Notes under the pieces: generated by a model
Seen by the model: only the letters and a program-made list of their open reading frames with translations
The model's database searches: none
What the model was told of the DNA's origin: nothing
In this document: positions 43,818 through 53,659 of the stretch, in pieces
Position numbering within the stretch: the first letter of the stretch is position 1
Layout: each line of letters begins with the position of its first letter
Source of the DNA: Aliirhizobium wenxiniae
Lineage (GTDB): Bacteria > Pseudomonadota > Alphaproteobacteria > Rhizobiales > Rhizobiaceae
Assembly: GCF_019511445.1 (NCBI RefSeq)
Contig: NZ_JAEUAN010000005.1
Span: forward strand, 186,001 to 250,000
Direction of reading: 5' to 3'
Length of the DNA stretch: 64,000 nt
Position numbers and translations under genes: made by a program

Positions 43818-45065
43818 CTATTTTCCGATCGCCACGATCCGTCTCAAAGCGGCGACCTGCTGGGTCATGCTGGCCCGTGCAGGGGTGTCCTGCTGATCGG
43901 CATGGTCGATTGCAGGAACGATCGATACATCGCTTTCCGTGCCGATCGCGGTACGGTCGCGACCATTGGTTTTTGCCACATAGAGCGCCCGGTCCGCCGT
44001 GCTGAGCAGGGTATCCAGGTCCGCGGTCCGGACGTCCGCAAGCGCGATGCCTATGCTGACGGTAACGGCGATCTGGTGTTCTCCGACGATGATCGGCCGC
44101 TGCTTCAGTGTTGTGCGGATTGCTTCCGCGACACTTGCAGCTTCGATCATGTTGGCGACATACATGATCGAGGCGAATTCCTCGCCGCCCATGCGACCGA
44201 ATGATCCGCGGCCCCGTTGTGCTGCCATGCCGATTTTTGCGAAAGCGATCAGCACCTCGTCACCGGCCTGATGGCCGTAAAGGTCGTTGATCTGCTTGAA
44301 ACCGTCGAGATCCAGATGAATGAGCGTCAGCATTCCGCTATCGCTTGCATGGAGCCGCTTCAGCAAGTGGAATTCGTCGATCAACCCGCGGCGGTTGAGA
44401 AGGTTGGTCAGCGGATCGGTAACGGCGAGCAATTTCAACTTGGCCTCGTTGCGCTCGTTGATGAGCTTTGTCCCGCTCATGATCGCCGCGATGAAACACA
44501 ATGCGGCGACCAGAAGCAGCAGGAAGGAATTGTTACCTGTTGCGAAGGATTGCGGTTGGCTGATCAGTGCAAAGATTGCGACGATCGTGCTGGACAGGAC
44601 CTGAACACCGACGCAGGCGGCAAAAACGCGACGCGTTTGCGAGCGGCCGTTGTCACCCCACAAAACGGTAGCGATCAGCATCAGATATCCCACCGACGCT
44701 GCGCCATGGAAAAGGGCGACGCGATAGCTGAAACTGGTCCGCACGGGTTCGAGCAGCATGCCGGCCACAAAGATCAGCGACGGAATGGCGATGAACGGCT
44801 CGACGCGTCGTTTGTCGAATTGCAGCATGCCGGCAACCCACAGGCCGATCCCGGCAAGTGCCATGACATTGGCGATTTCTATCGAGACAAAATCCGGCAA
44901 TGTGCCGCGCATCGCAACCATGCCGACACCGATGCCGTGAAAGATGAAGCCGGTTCCCCAGGTGAAGTAAAACGACTGGCGTTCGTAAAACCAGCGTGAC
45001 CACAAAAGCACGCCGATCGTGCTGGCCTCAGCGGCCCAGATCATGAAACCTGTGACAATATCCAA
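43818..45065 (-). CDS. Membrane diguanylate cyclase (GGDEF domain)
   Basis: Makes cyclic di-GMP, the signal for biofilm and surface polysaccharide. The 415 residues begin with a sensory module of about seven hydrophobic helices (residues 1-205, with VMALAGIGLWVAGMLQFDKR). The catalytic domain starts LKLLAVTDPLTNLLNRRGLI and has the active site FGRMGGEEFASIMYVA (GGEEF). An RxxD inhibitory site is not seen at the usual place before GGEEF. HLDLDGFKQINDLYGHQAGD is the metal-binding part. The gene stands alone. It could feed the polysaccharide loci in this window, which are typical c-di-GMP targets, but that is inference. Confidence 0.93.
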   Translation of the reverse strand: MDIVTGFMIWAAEASTIGVLLWSRWFYERQSFYFTWGTGFIFHGIGVGMVAMRGTLPDFVSIEIANVMALAGIGLWVAGMLQFDKRRVEPFIAIPSLIFVAGMLLEPVRTSFSYRVALFHGAASVGYLMLIATVLWGDNGRSQTRRVFAACVGVQVLSSTIVAIFALISQPQSFATGNNSFLLLLVAALCFIAAIMSGTKLINERNEAKLKLLAVTDPLTNLLNRRGLIDEFHLLKRLHASDSGMLTLIHLDLDGFKQINDLYGHQAGDEVLIAFAKIGMAAQRGRGSFGRMGGEEFASIMYVANMIEAASVAEAIRTTLKQRPIIVGEHQIAVTVSIGIALADVRTADLDTLLSTADRALYVAKTNGRDRTAIGTESDVSIVPAIDHADQQDTPARASMTQQVAALRRIVAIGK

Positions 45066-45464
45066 CGCAATACTCCCCGCCGAACCTCGGCATGGCGCGT
45101 GTATATCGCTGAATGTTTAAGGTGAGGTTTGCGTGAAATAAGCATGTTGGACGCAATATTCGACATAAGGCGCTCTTGCGTGTGGTGATTTACCTCTGCT
45201 TTACCTTGGCGACGAAAAAGAAGGTGGGCATTGCCGTCGAATGATTGAGCCGAAGCGATTTATTCGCGACAGCGCAGATGCTATCGGCTTGGCCATCCCG
45301 TGAAGTTCGGAACGTGGTTGGTCAGGGGTTGATATTGCGAGTTAAGGATATCGGGCTCTCCGTCTTGAAGTACCGGGCATTGACACTCTATGTAGGGATT
45401 GACCCATTCCAATGATTCCGGAGCGCCACGCTGCCTTCGGCAAGGCATTTGACAAAGGACGGAC
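45066..45464. other. Upstream region of clpP
   Basis: About 400 bases between the divergent GGDEF gene and clpP. The right part contains a heat-shock-like promoter (45364-45393). The left part has no recognisable gene or repeat. No terminator is expected, because the flanking genes are divergent. Confidence 0.6.
45364..45393 (+). promoter_or_regulatory. RpoH (sigma-32) type promoter candidate of clpP
   Basis: CTTGAA (45364-45369) is followed after 16 bases by CTCTATGT (45386-45393), close to the alphaproteobacterial heat-shock pattern CTTGAA-N16/17-CYTATNT. It lies about 70 bases upstream of the clpP ATG. Confidence 0.55.
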
Positions 45465-46097
45465 ATGAAAAATCCAGTTGATACCGCAATGGCCCTGGTG
45501 CCTATGGTCGTCGAACAGACCAACCGCGGTGAGCGCTCTTACGATATCTATTCGCGTCTCCTGAAAGAGCGCATCATTTTCCTGACCGGTCCGGTGGAAG
45601 ATCACATGGCGTCGCTCGTCTGCGCCCAGCTGCTTTTCCTTGAAGCGGAAAACCCGAAGAAGGAAATCGCGATCTACATCAATTCGCCGGGTGGTGTCGT
45701 TACCGCCGGCATGGCGATCTATGATACGATGCAGTTCATCAAGCCGGCCGTTTCGACGCTGTGCATCGGTCAGGCTGCCTCGATGGGGTCGCTGCTTCTG
45801 TGCGCAGGTGAGAAGGGCATGCGGTTTGCAACGCCGAACGCCCGCATCATGGTGCATCAGCCCTCCGGCGGCTTCCAGGGCCAGGCTTCGGACATCGAAC
45901 GTCACGCCCGCGACATCCTCAAGATGAAGCGCCGCCTGAACGAGGTCTACGTGAAGCACACCGGTCGCACGCTCGAGGAAGTCGAAAAGACCCTTGACCG
46001 CGACCACTTCATGACCTCCGACGAAGCCCAGGAATGGGGCGTCATCGACAAGATCCTGACCTCGCGCCAGGAGCTTGAAGGCGGCTCGGAAGGCTGA
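45465..46097 (+). CDS. clpP: ATP-dependent Clp protease proteolytic subunit
   Basis: Serine protease chamber of the ClpXP/ClpAP machines. All catalytic residues are seen: Ser in [20 protein letters not shown], His in [20 protein letters not shown] and Asp in [20 protein letters not shown]. The N-terminus is [20 protein letters not shown], with a short propeptide. The 210-residue size is standard. GGACGG lies before the ATG. It is followed 280 bases later by clpX, as in most alphaproteobacteria, and a heat-shock-like promoter lies upstream. Rhizobia often have additional clpP copies; this is the one linked to clpX. Confidence 0.98.
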   Translation: MKNPVDTAMALVPMVVEQTNRGERSYDIYSRLLKERIIFLTGPVEDHMASLVCAQLLFLEAENPKKEIAIYINSPGGVVTAGMAIYDTMQFIKPAVSTLCIGQAASMGSLLLCAGEKGMRFATPNARIMVHQPSGGFQGQASDIERHARDILKMKRRLNEVYVKHTGRTLEEVEKTLDRDHFMTSDEAQEWGVIDKILTSRQELEGGSEG

Positions 46098-46378
46098 TCG
46101 GGTTGTAGCCTTTCCGCCACTGTAACCCTGTTGTGAGCAAATGGGGGTTTCAAGTCGGTCGGAAAGCGCTATTAGTAAGTATTAATGCTGTGTTGAACTT
46201 TTATGACATAGCATTCGTTTCTGAGGGGTTTCGTTGCCGCCGGACCAGTTATATGGACCGGTAGAGTACCCCCGAAGCAGGGCAGGCACATGACCCGGTT
46301 GGCGTCATGTGTCGGCAGCGGTTGAGTGGACTGCGCCCGTGTTGTCATGTGAGCGCAGAGTGCTGGAAGGAAAGTGAT

Positions 46379-47656
46379 ATGAGCAAAGTCAGCAGCGGCA
46401 ACGGCGGCGACTCCAAGAATACCCTATACTGCTCCTTCTGCGGAAAGAGCCAGCACGAGGTCCGCAAGCTGATCGCCGGACCGACCGTATTCATCTGCGA
46501 TGAATGCGTCGAACTGTGCATGGACATCATTCGCGAAGAGAACAAGACCTCGATGGTCAAGTCCCGCGACGGCGTTCCCACGCCCCAGGACATCATCAAG
46601 GTTCTCGACGAATACGTCATCGGCCAGCAGCAGGCCAAGCGTATCCTGTCGGTCGCCGTTCATAACCATTACAAGCGCCTCGCACACGCCTCCAAGGGCG
46701 GTGATGTGGAGCTTGCGAAGTCGAACATCATGCTTGTCGGCCCGACCGGCTGCGGCAAGACCTATCTTGCCCAGACGCTCGCCCGCATCATCGACGTTCC
46801 CTTCACCATGGCTGATGCAACGACGCTGACCGAAGCAGGTTATGTGGGTGAAGACGTCGAAAACATCATCCTGAAGCTCCTGCAGGCAGCCGACTACAAT
46901 GTCGAGCGCGCCCAGCGCGGCATCGTCTATATCGACGAAGTCGATAAGATTTCGCGTAAGTCCGACAACCCGTCGATCACCCGCGACGTATCGGGCGAAG
47001 GGGTTCAGCAGGCGCTTCTGAAGATCATGGAAGGCACGGTTGCCTCGGTGCCGCCGCAGGGCGGCCGCAAGCATCCGCAGCAGGAATTCCTGCAGGTCGA
47101 TACGACGAACATCCTGTTCATCTGCGGCGGTGCCTTTGCCGGCCTCGACAAGATCATCTCCGCCCGTGGCGAGAAGACATCGATCGGCTTTGGTGCATCC
47201 GTCAAGGCTGCAGACGACCGCCGTGTAGGCGAGGTTCTGCGCGAACTGGAGCCGGAAGACCTGGTCAAGTTCGGCCTGATCCCGGAATTCATCGGTCGTC
47301 TGCCGGTCCTGGCAACACTCGAAGACCTGGATGAGGACGCCCTGATCCAGATCCTGTCGGAACCGAAGAACGCCCTGATCAAGCAGTATCAGCGCCTGTT
47401 CGAGATGGAAGACGTGGAACTGACCTTCCACGAGGACGCTCTTCGCGAAATCGCCCGCAAGGCGATCATCCGCAAGACCGGCGCCCGCGGCCTTCGCTCG
47501 ATCATGGAAAAGATCCTGCTCGACACGATGTTCGAACTTCCCGAGATGGAAGGCGTTCGCGAAGTCGTCATCTCCGACGACGTCGTCAAGGGCAATGCCC
47601 GTCCGCTCTACATCTATGCGGACCGCCAGGACGAGAAGGCCAACGTTTCGGCCTGA
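46379..47656 (+). CDS. clpX: ATP-dependent Clp protease ATP-binding subunit ClpX
   Basis: AAA+ unfoldase that feeds ClpP. The N-terminal zinc finger has four Cys ([10 protein letters not shown] and [10 protein letters not shown]). Walker A is [12 protein letters not shown], Walker [11 protein letters not shown], and the pore loop is in [11 protein letters not shown]. The IGF-type loop for ClpP docking lies in [32 protein letters not shown] is the sensor-2 end. The 425-residue length is normal. GGAAGGAAAG precedes the chosen ATG ([10 protein letters not shown]); the upstream extension has no conservation. A strong terminator follows at 47683. Confidence 0.98.
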   Translation: MSKVSSGNGGDSKNTLYCSFCGKSQHEVRKLIAGPTVFICDECVELCMDIIREENKTSMVKSRDGVPTPQDIIKVLDEYVIGQQQAKRILSVAVHNHYKRLAHASKGGDVELAKSNIMLVGPTGCGKTYLAQTLARIIDVPFTMADATTLTEAGYVGEDVENIILKLLQAADYNVERAQRGIVYIDEVDKISRKSDNPSITRDVSGEGVQQALLKIMEGTVASVPPQGGRKHPQQEFLQVDTTNILFICGGAFAGLDKIISARGEKTSIGFGASVKAADDRRVGEVLRELEPEDLVKFGLIPEFIGRLPVLATLEDLDEDALIQILSEPKNALIKQYQRLFEMEDVELTFHEDALREIARKAIIRKTGARGLRSIMEKILLDTMFELPEMEGVREVVISDDVVKGNARPLYIYADRQDEKANVSA

Positions 47657-47682
47657 GCCGCATCGCTCATATAGATTTGATC

Positions 47683-47707
47683 GAGGCCCCGCATTGGGGC
47701 CTCTTTT
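47683..47707 (+). terminator. Rho-independent terminator after clpX
   Basis: A perfect 8-bp stem, GAGGCCCC / GGGGCCTC, with loop GCATT, followed by TTTT. It lies 26 bases after the clpX stop. Confidence 0.85.
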
Positions 47708-47966
47708 CGTAGGTAAGTTGTGGTTTCGAGCCGGTTTCGGAGAAATACCGAAGACTGGCGATTGCACCATATTCAGCTTGCTTTAGACGTGAAGCACGCA
47801 GATCATGTCTGCTCTCGCTGCTTCGCAGTCACGGTTTGGGCGATGAGCCGCATAGGATGTATGTTTCTGTCGGTGAACGGGCCGGTCTGGCGTAGCGGCA
47901 ATGTGAAGATTTATACGAGCTTTGTAATATCCCTGTCACGTCGGCGACGGCCGGGCTGCTGCGAGG

Positions 47967-47995
47967 CTTGAAAATGACATAGGAAAGCTCCACCT
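47967..47995 (+). promoter_or_regulatory. Heat-shock-like promoter candidate of lon
   Basis: CTTGAA (47967-47972) is followed 17 bases later by CCACCT, a weak match to the RpoH -10 element. lon is a classic heat-shock gene, which raises the prior. The element is about 70 bases before the ATG. Confidence 0.35.
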
Positions 47996-48065
47996 TGGGC
48001 GGGAGTGAAGTGCTTGGGTATTTGCTCAAGCCATCCCGGAAACGGGACGATGGAAAGGAAACAAG

Positions 48066-50486
48066 ATGACAAGTTCAACGTCTGCGGCATCCGGCACTGC
48101 GACCTATCCGGTCCTGCCATTGCGCGACATTGTGGTCTTCCCGCACATGATCGTTCCCCTGTTCGTCGGACGTGAGAAATCCATCCGCGCGCTTGAGGAG
48201 GTCATGGGCTCCGACAAGCAGATCATGCTCGTCACCCAGATCAACGCCAGCGACGACGATCCGGAACCCGATGCGATCTATAAGGTCGGTACCGTCGCCA
48301 ACGTGCTGCAGCTTCTGAAACTGCCCGACGGGACGGTCAAGGTTCTGGTCGAAGGCCGCGCCCGCGCGCAGATCGATACCTATACCGACCGCGAGGAGTT
48401 CTATGAGGCGAAGGCCGAAGTTCTCGACGAACCGCAGGAGGATGCCGTCGAGGTCGAGGCTCTGTCTCGCTCGGTCGTTTCCGAGTTCGAGAACTACGTC
48501 AAGCTGAACAAGAAGATCTCGCCGGAAGTTGTCGGCGCCGCAAGCCAGATCGAGGATTACTCGAAGCTCGCCGATACGGTTGCCTCGCATCTGTCGATCA
48601 AGATCACCGAAAAGCAGGAAATGCTGGAAACGGTTTCCATTAAGCTGCGTCTGGAAAAGGCGCTCGGCTTCATGGAAGGCGAGATCTCGGTCCTGCAGGT
48701 CGAAAAGCGCATTCGCTCGCGTGTAAAGCGCCAGATGGAGAAGACACAGCGCGAATATTACCTGAACGAACAGATGAAGGCGATCCAGAAGGAACTCGGC
48801 GATGGCGATGAAGGCCGCGACGAGATGGCCGAACTGGAAGAGCGCATCGGCAAGACCAAGCTCTCCAAGGAAGCCCGCGAAAAGGCGGATGCCGAGCTGA
48901 AGAAGCTGCGCCAGATGAGCCCGATGTCGGCGGAAGCGACCGTCGTGCGCAATTATCTCGACTGGCTGCTCGGTATTCCGTGGGGCAAGAAGTCGAAGAT
49001 CAAGGCCGACCTTAACAACGCCGAAAAGATCCTTGAACTGGATCACTTCGGTCTGGACAAGGTCAAGGAACGTATCGTCGAGTATCTCGCGGTGCAGGCG
49101 CGTGCGACCAAGATCAAGGGACCGATCCTCTGCCTCGTTGGCCCTCCGGGTGTCGGTAAAACGTCGCTCGCCCAGTCGATCGCCAAGGCGACCGGCCGCG
49201 AATACGTTCGCATGGCGCTCGGTGGCGTTCGTGACGAAGCCGAAATCCGCGGTCACCGCCGCACCTATATCGGCTCGATGCCCGGCAAGATCATCCAGTC
49301 GATGAAGAAGGCAAAGAAGTCCAACCCGCTCTTCCTGCTCGATGAAATCGACAAGATGGGCTCGGATTTCCGCGGCGATCCTTCGGCGGCGCTGCTTGAA
49401 GTTCTCGATCCGGCGCAGAACTCGACCTTCATGGACCACTACCTTGAAGTCGAATACGACCTGTCCGACGTGATGTTCATCACCACGGCGAACACGCTCA
49501 ACATCCCGGGTCCGCTGATGGACCGCATGGAGATCATTCGCATCGCCGGTTACACGGAAGATGAAAAGCGCGAGATCGCCAAGCGTCACCTTCTGCCGAA
49601 GGCCATCAAGGAGCATGCGCTGCAGCCGAACGAATTCTCGGTTTCCGACGATGCCCTGATGGCGATCAGCCAGCAGTACACCCGCGAAGCAGGTGTTCGC
49701 TCCTTCGAGCGCGAGTTGATGAAGCTCGCCCGCAAGGCCGTGACCGAGATCATCAAGGGCAAGACGAAGTCGGTCGCCATCACGGCTGCCAACATCTCGG
49801 ATTACCTCGGTGTTCCGCGGTATCGCCACGGTGAAGCCGAGGGTGAGGATCAGGTCGGTGTCGTCACCGGTCTCGCCTGGACGGAAGTCGGTGGCGAGCT
49901 CTTGACCATCGAAGGCGTGATGATGCCGGGCAAGGGTCGCATGACCGTCACCGGCAACCTGAAGGACGTCATGAAGGAATCGATCTCGGCTGCGGCATCC
50001 TATGTCCGTTCGCGCGCTGTCGATTTCGGCATCGAGCCGCCGCGTTTCGACAAGTCGGACATCCACGTCCACGTGCCGGAAGGTGCTACCCCGAAGGACG
50101 GCCCGTCGGCCGGCGTCGGCATGGCAACCGCGATCGTCTCGATCATGACCGGCATTCCGGTTCGCAAGGATATCGCCATGACCGGCGAAATCACCCTGCG
50201 TGGCCGTGTGCTGCCGATCGGCGGCCTGAAGGAAAAGCTGCTTGCAGCCCTTCGCGGTAACATCAAGACGGTTCTGATCCCGGAAGAAAACGCCAAGGAT
50301 CTGGCGGATATTCCGGACAATGTGAAGAACGGTATGGAGATCATCCCGGTGTCCCGCATGGGCGAGGTGATCAAGCATGCGCTCGTGCGTCGCCCCGAGC
50401 CGATCGAGTGGGATGGAACGGTTGAAACGCCGGTCATCGCCACAGTCGAAGGGTCCGAAGACGGTGCGACGACCATCGCTCACTGA
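48066..50486 (+). CDS. lon: ATP-dependent Lon protease
   Basis: Homohexameric AAA+ protease for damaged and regulatory proteins in the cytosol. The 806 residues contain the N-terminal substrate domain ([20 protein letters not shown]), a coiled-coil middle region, Walker A in [20 protein letters not shown], Walker B in [20 protein letters not shown] and the Ser-Lys dyad: Ser in [20 protein letters not shown] and Lys in [12 protein letters not shown]. It follows clpX and precedes hupB. A terminator follows at 50524. Nothing unusual is seen. Confidence 0.98.
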   Translation: MTSSTSAASGTATYPVLPLRDIVVFPHMIVPLFVGREKSIRALEEVMGSDKQIMLVTQINASDDDPEPDAIYKVGTVANVLQLLKLPDGTVKVLVEGRARAQIDTYTDREEFYEAKAEVLDEPQEDAVEVEALSRSVVSEFENYVKLNKKISPEVVGAASQIEDYSKLADTVASHLSIKITEKQEMLETVSIKLRLEKALGFMEGEISVLQVEKRIRSRVKRQMEKTQREYYLNEQMKAIQKELGDGDEGRDEMAELEERIGKTKLSKEAREKADAELKKLRQMSPMSAEATVVRNYLDWLLGIPWGKKSKIKADLNNAEKILELDHFGLDKVKERIVEYLAVQARATKIKGPILCLVGPPGVGKTSLAQSIAKATGREYVRMALGGVRDEAEIRGHRRTYIGSMPGKIIQSMKKAKKSNPLFLLDEIDKMGSDFRGDPSAALLEVLDPAQNSTFMDHYLEVEYDLSDVMFITTANTLNIPGPLMDRMEIIRIAGYTEDEKREIAKRHLLPKAIKEHALQPNEFSVSDDALMAISQQYTREAGVRSFERELMKLARKAVTEIIKGKTKSVAITAANISDYLGVPRYRHGEAEGEDQVGVVTGLAWTEVGGELLTIEGVMMPGKGRMTVTGNLKDVMKESISAAASYVRSRAVDFGIEPPRFDKSDIHVHVPEGATPKDGPSAGVGMATAIVSIMTGIPVRKDIAMTGEITLRGRVLPIGGLKEKLLAALRGNIKTVLIPEENAKDLADIPDNVKNGMEIIPVSRMGEVIKHALVRRPEPIEWDGTVETPVIATVEGSEDGATTIAH

Positions 50487-50523
50487 GCGATCTTTCGGGT
50501 CAACCGAGTTTGAATTGTGGAGA

Positions 50524-50550
50524 AAGCCGGCGAAAGCCGGCTTTTTTTGT
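50524..50550 (+). terminator. Rho-independent terminator after lon
   Basis: A perfect 8-bp stem, AAGCCGGC / GCCGGCTT, with tetraloop GAAA, followed by a long T-run. It lies 38 bases after the lon stop. Confidence 0.9.
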
Positions 50551-50677
50551 GAAAAATGCACGAAACCCCTTGTTTTTCAGGCGATCTCAGAGCTTTTGGG
50601 TTGCCAAGCACCGATGCAAAACTATTGTCGGCGCCGACTAATCGAGTCGTTCCAAAACCGTAGAAAGGGATGGAAAC

Positions 50678-50956
50678 ATGAACAAGAACGAGCTGGTTTC
50701 CGCAGTTGCCGAAAAGGCTGGCCTCTCCAAGGCTGACGCCGCATCCGCCGTGGACGCAGTATTCGAAACCGTACAGGGCGAACTGAAGAACGGCGGCGAC
50801 ATTCGTCTCGCTGGCTTCGGCAGCTTCTCCGTATCCCGTCGCGAAGCCTCCAAGGGCCGCAACCCGTCGACCGGCGCTGAAGTCGATATCCCGGCTCGCA
50901 ACGTTCCGAAGTTCTCGGCCGGCAAGGGCCTGAAGGACGCCGTCAACGGCAAGTAA
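50678..50956 (+). CDS. hupB: DNA-binding protein HU
   Basis: A 92-residue nucleoid protein. The N-terminus is MNKNELVSAVAEKAGLSKAD and the core VDAVFETVQGELKNGGDIRL. The beta arm carries GRNPSTGAEVDIPARNVPKF with the intercalating Pro, and the end is GKGLKDAVNGK. It is shorter than the IHF alpha copy (5830-6168) and lacks its basic tail. GAAAGGG lies before the ATG. It follows lon with about 190 bases between, a common rhizobial arrangement. A terminator follows. Confidence 0.97.
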   Translation: MNKNELVSAVAEKAGLSKADAASAVDAVFETVQGELKNGGDIRLAGFGSFSVSRREASKGRNPSTGAEVDIPARNVPKFSAGKGLKDAVNGK

Positions 50957-51313
50957 GACTTGACCGGCAGCATGTCTGCCATGGTCTCGAAACCCCGGAT
51001 AACCTCCGGGGTTTTTTGTTGCGCTCGATTGCCTTTCTATCTGCGATAGAGATAGCGCGCTTAAGGCCAATTCCAGGTATTTGCATGGTGATGCTGCGCG
51101 GCAACACAAAGTTCTCTTCGTTGATATTTGTCAGAAAAGCACCGCATAGGGTTTTGGAACTACTTGTCAGGTCAAGTGCATCGCTGCTCTTTTGTTTTGG
51201 GGCAAAGGCGATTCTAAATTTAGAAATATGAACGGTTCTTATTCTTCTAAGGCATATCATATCTCGGCATCGCTGACGGCGTCCGTCTAAAATGATCAGC
51301 GAGTGTTCTGGAA
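50957..51313. other. Region between hupB and the autotransporter gene
   Basis: It begins with the hupB terminator (50991-51019). The remaining about 290 bases are lower in GC than the neighbouring genes and hold only short open frames. An inverted repeat ACTTG-6-CAAGT lies at 51162-51177, a possible regulator site for the autotransporter. Nothing else is seen. Confidence 0.5.
50991..51019 (+). terminator. Rho-independent terminator after hupB
   Basis: A perfect 9-bp stem, AACCCCGGA / TCCGGGGTT, with loop TAACC, followed by TTTTTGTT. It lies 34 bases after the hupB stop. Confidence 0.9.
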
Positions 51314-53470
51314 ATGTTTCTCAAGCATAAAACTATTTGTCTACTTGCGAGCTCGGCGCTCGCGGGCATGATTGCTGCTGGATCCGTAGCGCATGCAGCC
51401 GCCGGCTCCGGCGTTGTCGGCCTGAGCAGCGACGGATCCGTCATGCTCAGCGAGGTCTATGACATCAGTACGGGGAAATACGTCTATCAATTGACGTCGA
51501 CGGCCACAGGCCAGACACAGACGATCACTCCACCGTCTGGCGCTGGATATCTGGCGTTGAGAGGCCTCAGCGCTGATGGCAAGACCGTCATCGGAAGCTA
51601 CTATGATGGCACAGCGCACAGAGATGTCCCGTTTCTGTGGACCGCGGCCGGCGGCTTTGTAGAGGTCGCCGATGCCAATGTATCCAGCTATTTTGCTTCG
51701 GTAAGCGGCGACGGAAAAGCGGTCGCGGGGTACGACTGGGCCAACTACAACGAAGCTTTCTATTGGACTGCGGCGGATGGCAAGATCGGACTTGGCTCCC
51801 TCGGCGGGTTGAGCTCCAGGGCAATCGCCATCAGCAGGGATGGGACAACGGTTGTCGGCACGGCCGACACGCTCGACGGCAAGAGCCACGCATTTCTCTG
51901 GAAGGTCGGCGACGAAGAACTCCGTGACATCGACACCCTTTCCGGAAACTCCACAGCTGCTTTGGTCAGCAACGACGGATCAGCCGTGGCGGGGTCCTGG
52001 TACACGTCGGCATCGTCACCATACCATGTATTTCACTGGACCGAAGCGGGTGGCATGGTGGATATCGGCGACCTGGGTGGTTCCTATACATTCCTGAACG
52101 CGATGAGCGGCGAGGGCAATGTTCTGGTGGGCAACTCCTATCTTGAAGGTAACCTCTCGTCTCACGCTTATCGCTATGTCGCATCCACCGACACGATGAC
52201 TGATCTGGAAACGCTTGGCGGTACCTATTCGAGCGCAAGTGACGTCAATCTCGATGGCAGCGTTGTGGTCGGAGCCTCCACGGATGCGCAGTCCGTTCAA
52301 CACGGATTCCGCTGGACGGAAGCGACCGGAATGATTTCCGTCGAAGACTGGCTTGAAAGCCAGGGCGGCACACTCGGCACCGACATGACGGAAACGGCCG
52401 AATTCGTTTCTGATGATGGCAATGTCATCGTCGGACGAACGACAAACGACACCATCTACATCGCACGCGTTGTCGAGGACAATGGCTGCCCTCCCAGCGC
52501 CAACATGTGCCAAGGCGGAGGTGGCGGCGGAACCGGCATCATCGACACCGCAAAGTTTTACCCGACTGTCGCCACGGCCAGCAACGTGGTCGTCCAAGGC
52601 GGCGTCAACAGCGCCGACACGATCATGTTCGGTGCGCAGGGCGCTCCGATGCGCAGCCTGCTGACCACCGGCCAGCGATCCGTCTGGGGCACGGTTGACG
52701 GCGGCTATGACAATGGTGCCAACGCTGATGGCGGCCTGGCTCTCGGTGAGTTCGGTTTTGGGTACGGTATCGCTGATGGCGTCACAGCCCGCTTTGCGGT
52801 TGGGGGCACCTACACGGACCAGGATCTCGATGCCGGCGGCAACGTGCGTCAGCGTGGTGTCTACCTGTCGCCGGAAGTCTCTGCAGATCTTGGCCGGAAC
52901 ATCTACATGACCGTCGGCGGTTACTGGGGCCGCAGCAGTGTCGACAGCAGCCGCGGTTATCTGAACGGTGCCGTGACCGATTATTCCACGGGCGACACCA
53001 ATGCCGAGACCTGGGGTGCCAAGATCCGCTTCGATTGGCTGAACGCGATAACGGTCGATAACATCGCGATCACGCCTTATGTCGGTCTCTCCTACGCGCA
53101 TACCAAGGTCGACGCTTTCACGGAAACCGGCGGCTCCTTCCCGGTCAATTTCGACGAAACCAGCGACCATTCGACGATCCTTCGTCTCGGTGCGGATTTT
53201 GTTCGGCCGCTCAACGACACGGTACGCCTGCTGGCAAAGGCCGAGCTCGACTACCAGTTCGAAGACCATGCAGCGGCGACGCGCGGCACGCTGGTCGGCA
53301 TCAGCGACTTCGATCTGGACGGCCAGGATCTCAAGCAGTTCTGGGCTCGTGGTGGCGTCGGCGCCGAATTCGATCTTGGGAAGGGTGTGGCGTCCTTCAT
53401 GGTCAATGCCACAACCAAGGGCCAGGATCCGGATGTGTGGGTTCGCAGCAACTGGACGGTCAAGTTCTGA
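51314..53470 (+). CDS. Autotransporter with HAF-type repeats
   Basis: A 718-residue secreted outer membrane protein. The signal peptide is MFLKHKTICLLASSALAGMI, with AHA-A cleavage near residue 28. The passenger (about 30-400) consists of repeats in which SxDGxxVxG alternates with FxWTxxxGxxxLGxLGG, as in AFYWTAADGKIGLGSLGGLS and HVFHWTEAGGMVDIGDLGGS, the HAF pattern. A short Gly-rich hinge (GGGGGTG) is followed by the autotransporter beta-domain from about residue 455 (VWGTVDGGYDNGANADGGLA), ending in the outer membrane signature VRSNWTVKF with terminal Phe. The passenger may be surface-exposed. No partner gene is needed. The ribosome-binding site is weak. Confidence 0.88.
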   Translation: MFLKHKTICLLASSALAGMIAAGSVAHAAAGSGVVGLSSDGSVMLSEVYDISTGKYVYQLTSTATGQTQTITPPSGAGYLALRGLSADGKTVIGSYYDGTAHRDVPFLWTAAGGFVEVADANVSSYFASVSGDGKAVAGYDWANYNEAFYWTAADGKIGLGSLGGLSSRAIAISRDGTTVVGTADTLDGKSHAFLWKVGDEELRDIDTLSGNSTAALVSNDGSAVAGSWYTSASSPYHVFHWTEAGGMVDIGDLGGSYTFLNAMSGEGNVLVGNSYLEGNLSSHAYRYVASTDTMTDLETLGGTYSSASDVNLDGSVVVGASTDAQSVQHGFRWTEATGMISVEDWLESQGGTLGTDMTETAEFVSDDGNVIVGRTTNDTIYIARVVEDNGCPPSANMCQGGGGGGTGIIDTAKFYPTVATASNVVVQGGVNSADTIMFGAQGAPMRSLLTTGQRSVWGTVDGGYDNGANADGGLALGEFGFGYGIADGVTARFAVGGTYTDQDLDAGGNVRQRGVYLSPEVSADLGRNIYMTVGGYWGRSSVDSSRGYLNGAVTDYSTGDTNAETWGAKIRFDWLNAITVDNIAITPYVGLSYAHTKVDAFTETGGSFPVNFDETSDHSTILRLGADFVRPLNDTVRLLAKAELDYQFEDHAAATRGTLVGISDFDLDGQDLKQFWARGGVGAEFDLGKGVASFMVNATTKGQDPDVWVRSNWTVKF

Positions 53471-53511
53471 TTGTAGCTATCCAGTGAACACTGGTTGTGT
53501 TCAGGAACAAG

Positions 53512-53543
53512 AAAAGGCCCGGTAGATACCGGGCCTTTTCGTT
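53512..53543 (+). terminator. Rho-independent terminator after the autotransporter gene
   Basis: A 13-bp inverted repeat, AAAAGGCCCGGTA / TACCGGGCCTTTT, is separated by two bases, with the T-rich end reading on. A second small hairpin, CCAGTG / CACTGG, lies at 53481-53494. Confidence 0.88.
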
Positions 53544-53659
53544 TTCTGGGGGCAGTCATCCGCTGTTCTATCCGATTGCAATCGAGGATACATTTTTGTC
53601 ATTCCTCTGTCATGACACTGCATCAAAAGCCCATCTGTGGTTTTACGGAGGGCTCCCCC

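Larger units (their letters stand above)
47657..48065. other. Region between clpX and lon
   Basis: About 410 bases. It starts with the clpX terminator (47683-47707). The rest carries no supported gene and has a lon promoter candidate at 47967-47995. The lon ribosome-binding site GGAAAGGAAAC lies directly before 48066. Confidence 0.6.

Noticed and set aside
48075..50561. An 828-codon open frame antisense to lon
   Set aside because: It mirrors a highly conserved gene with strong codon bias, which often leaves the opposite strand open. No motif is present.
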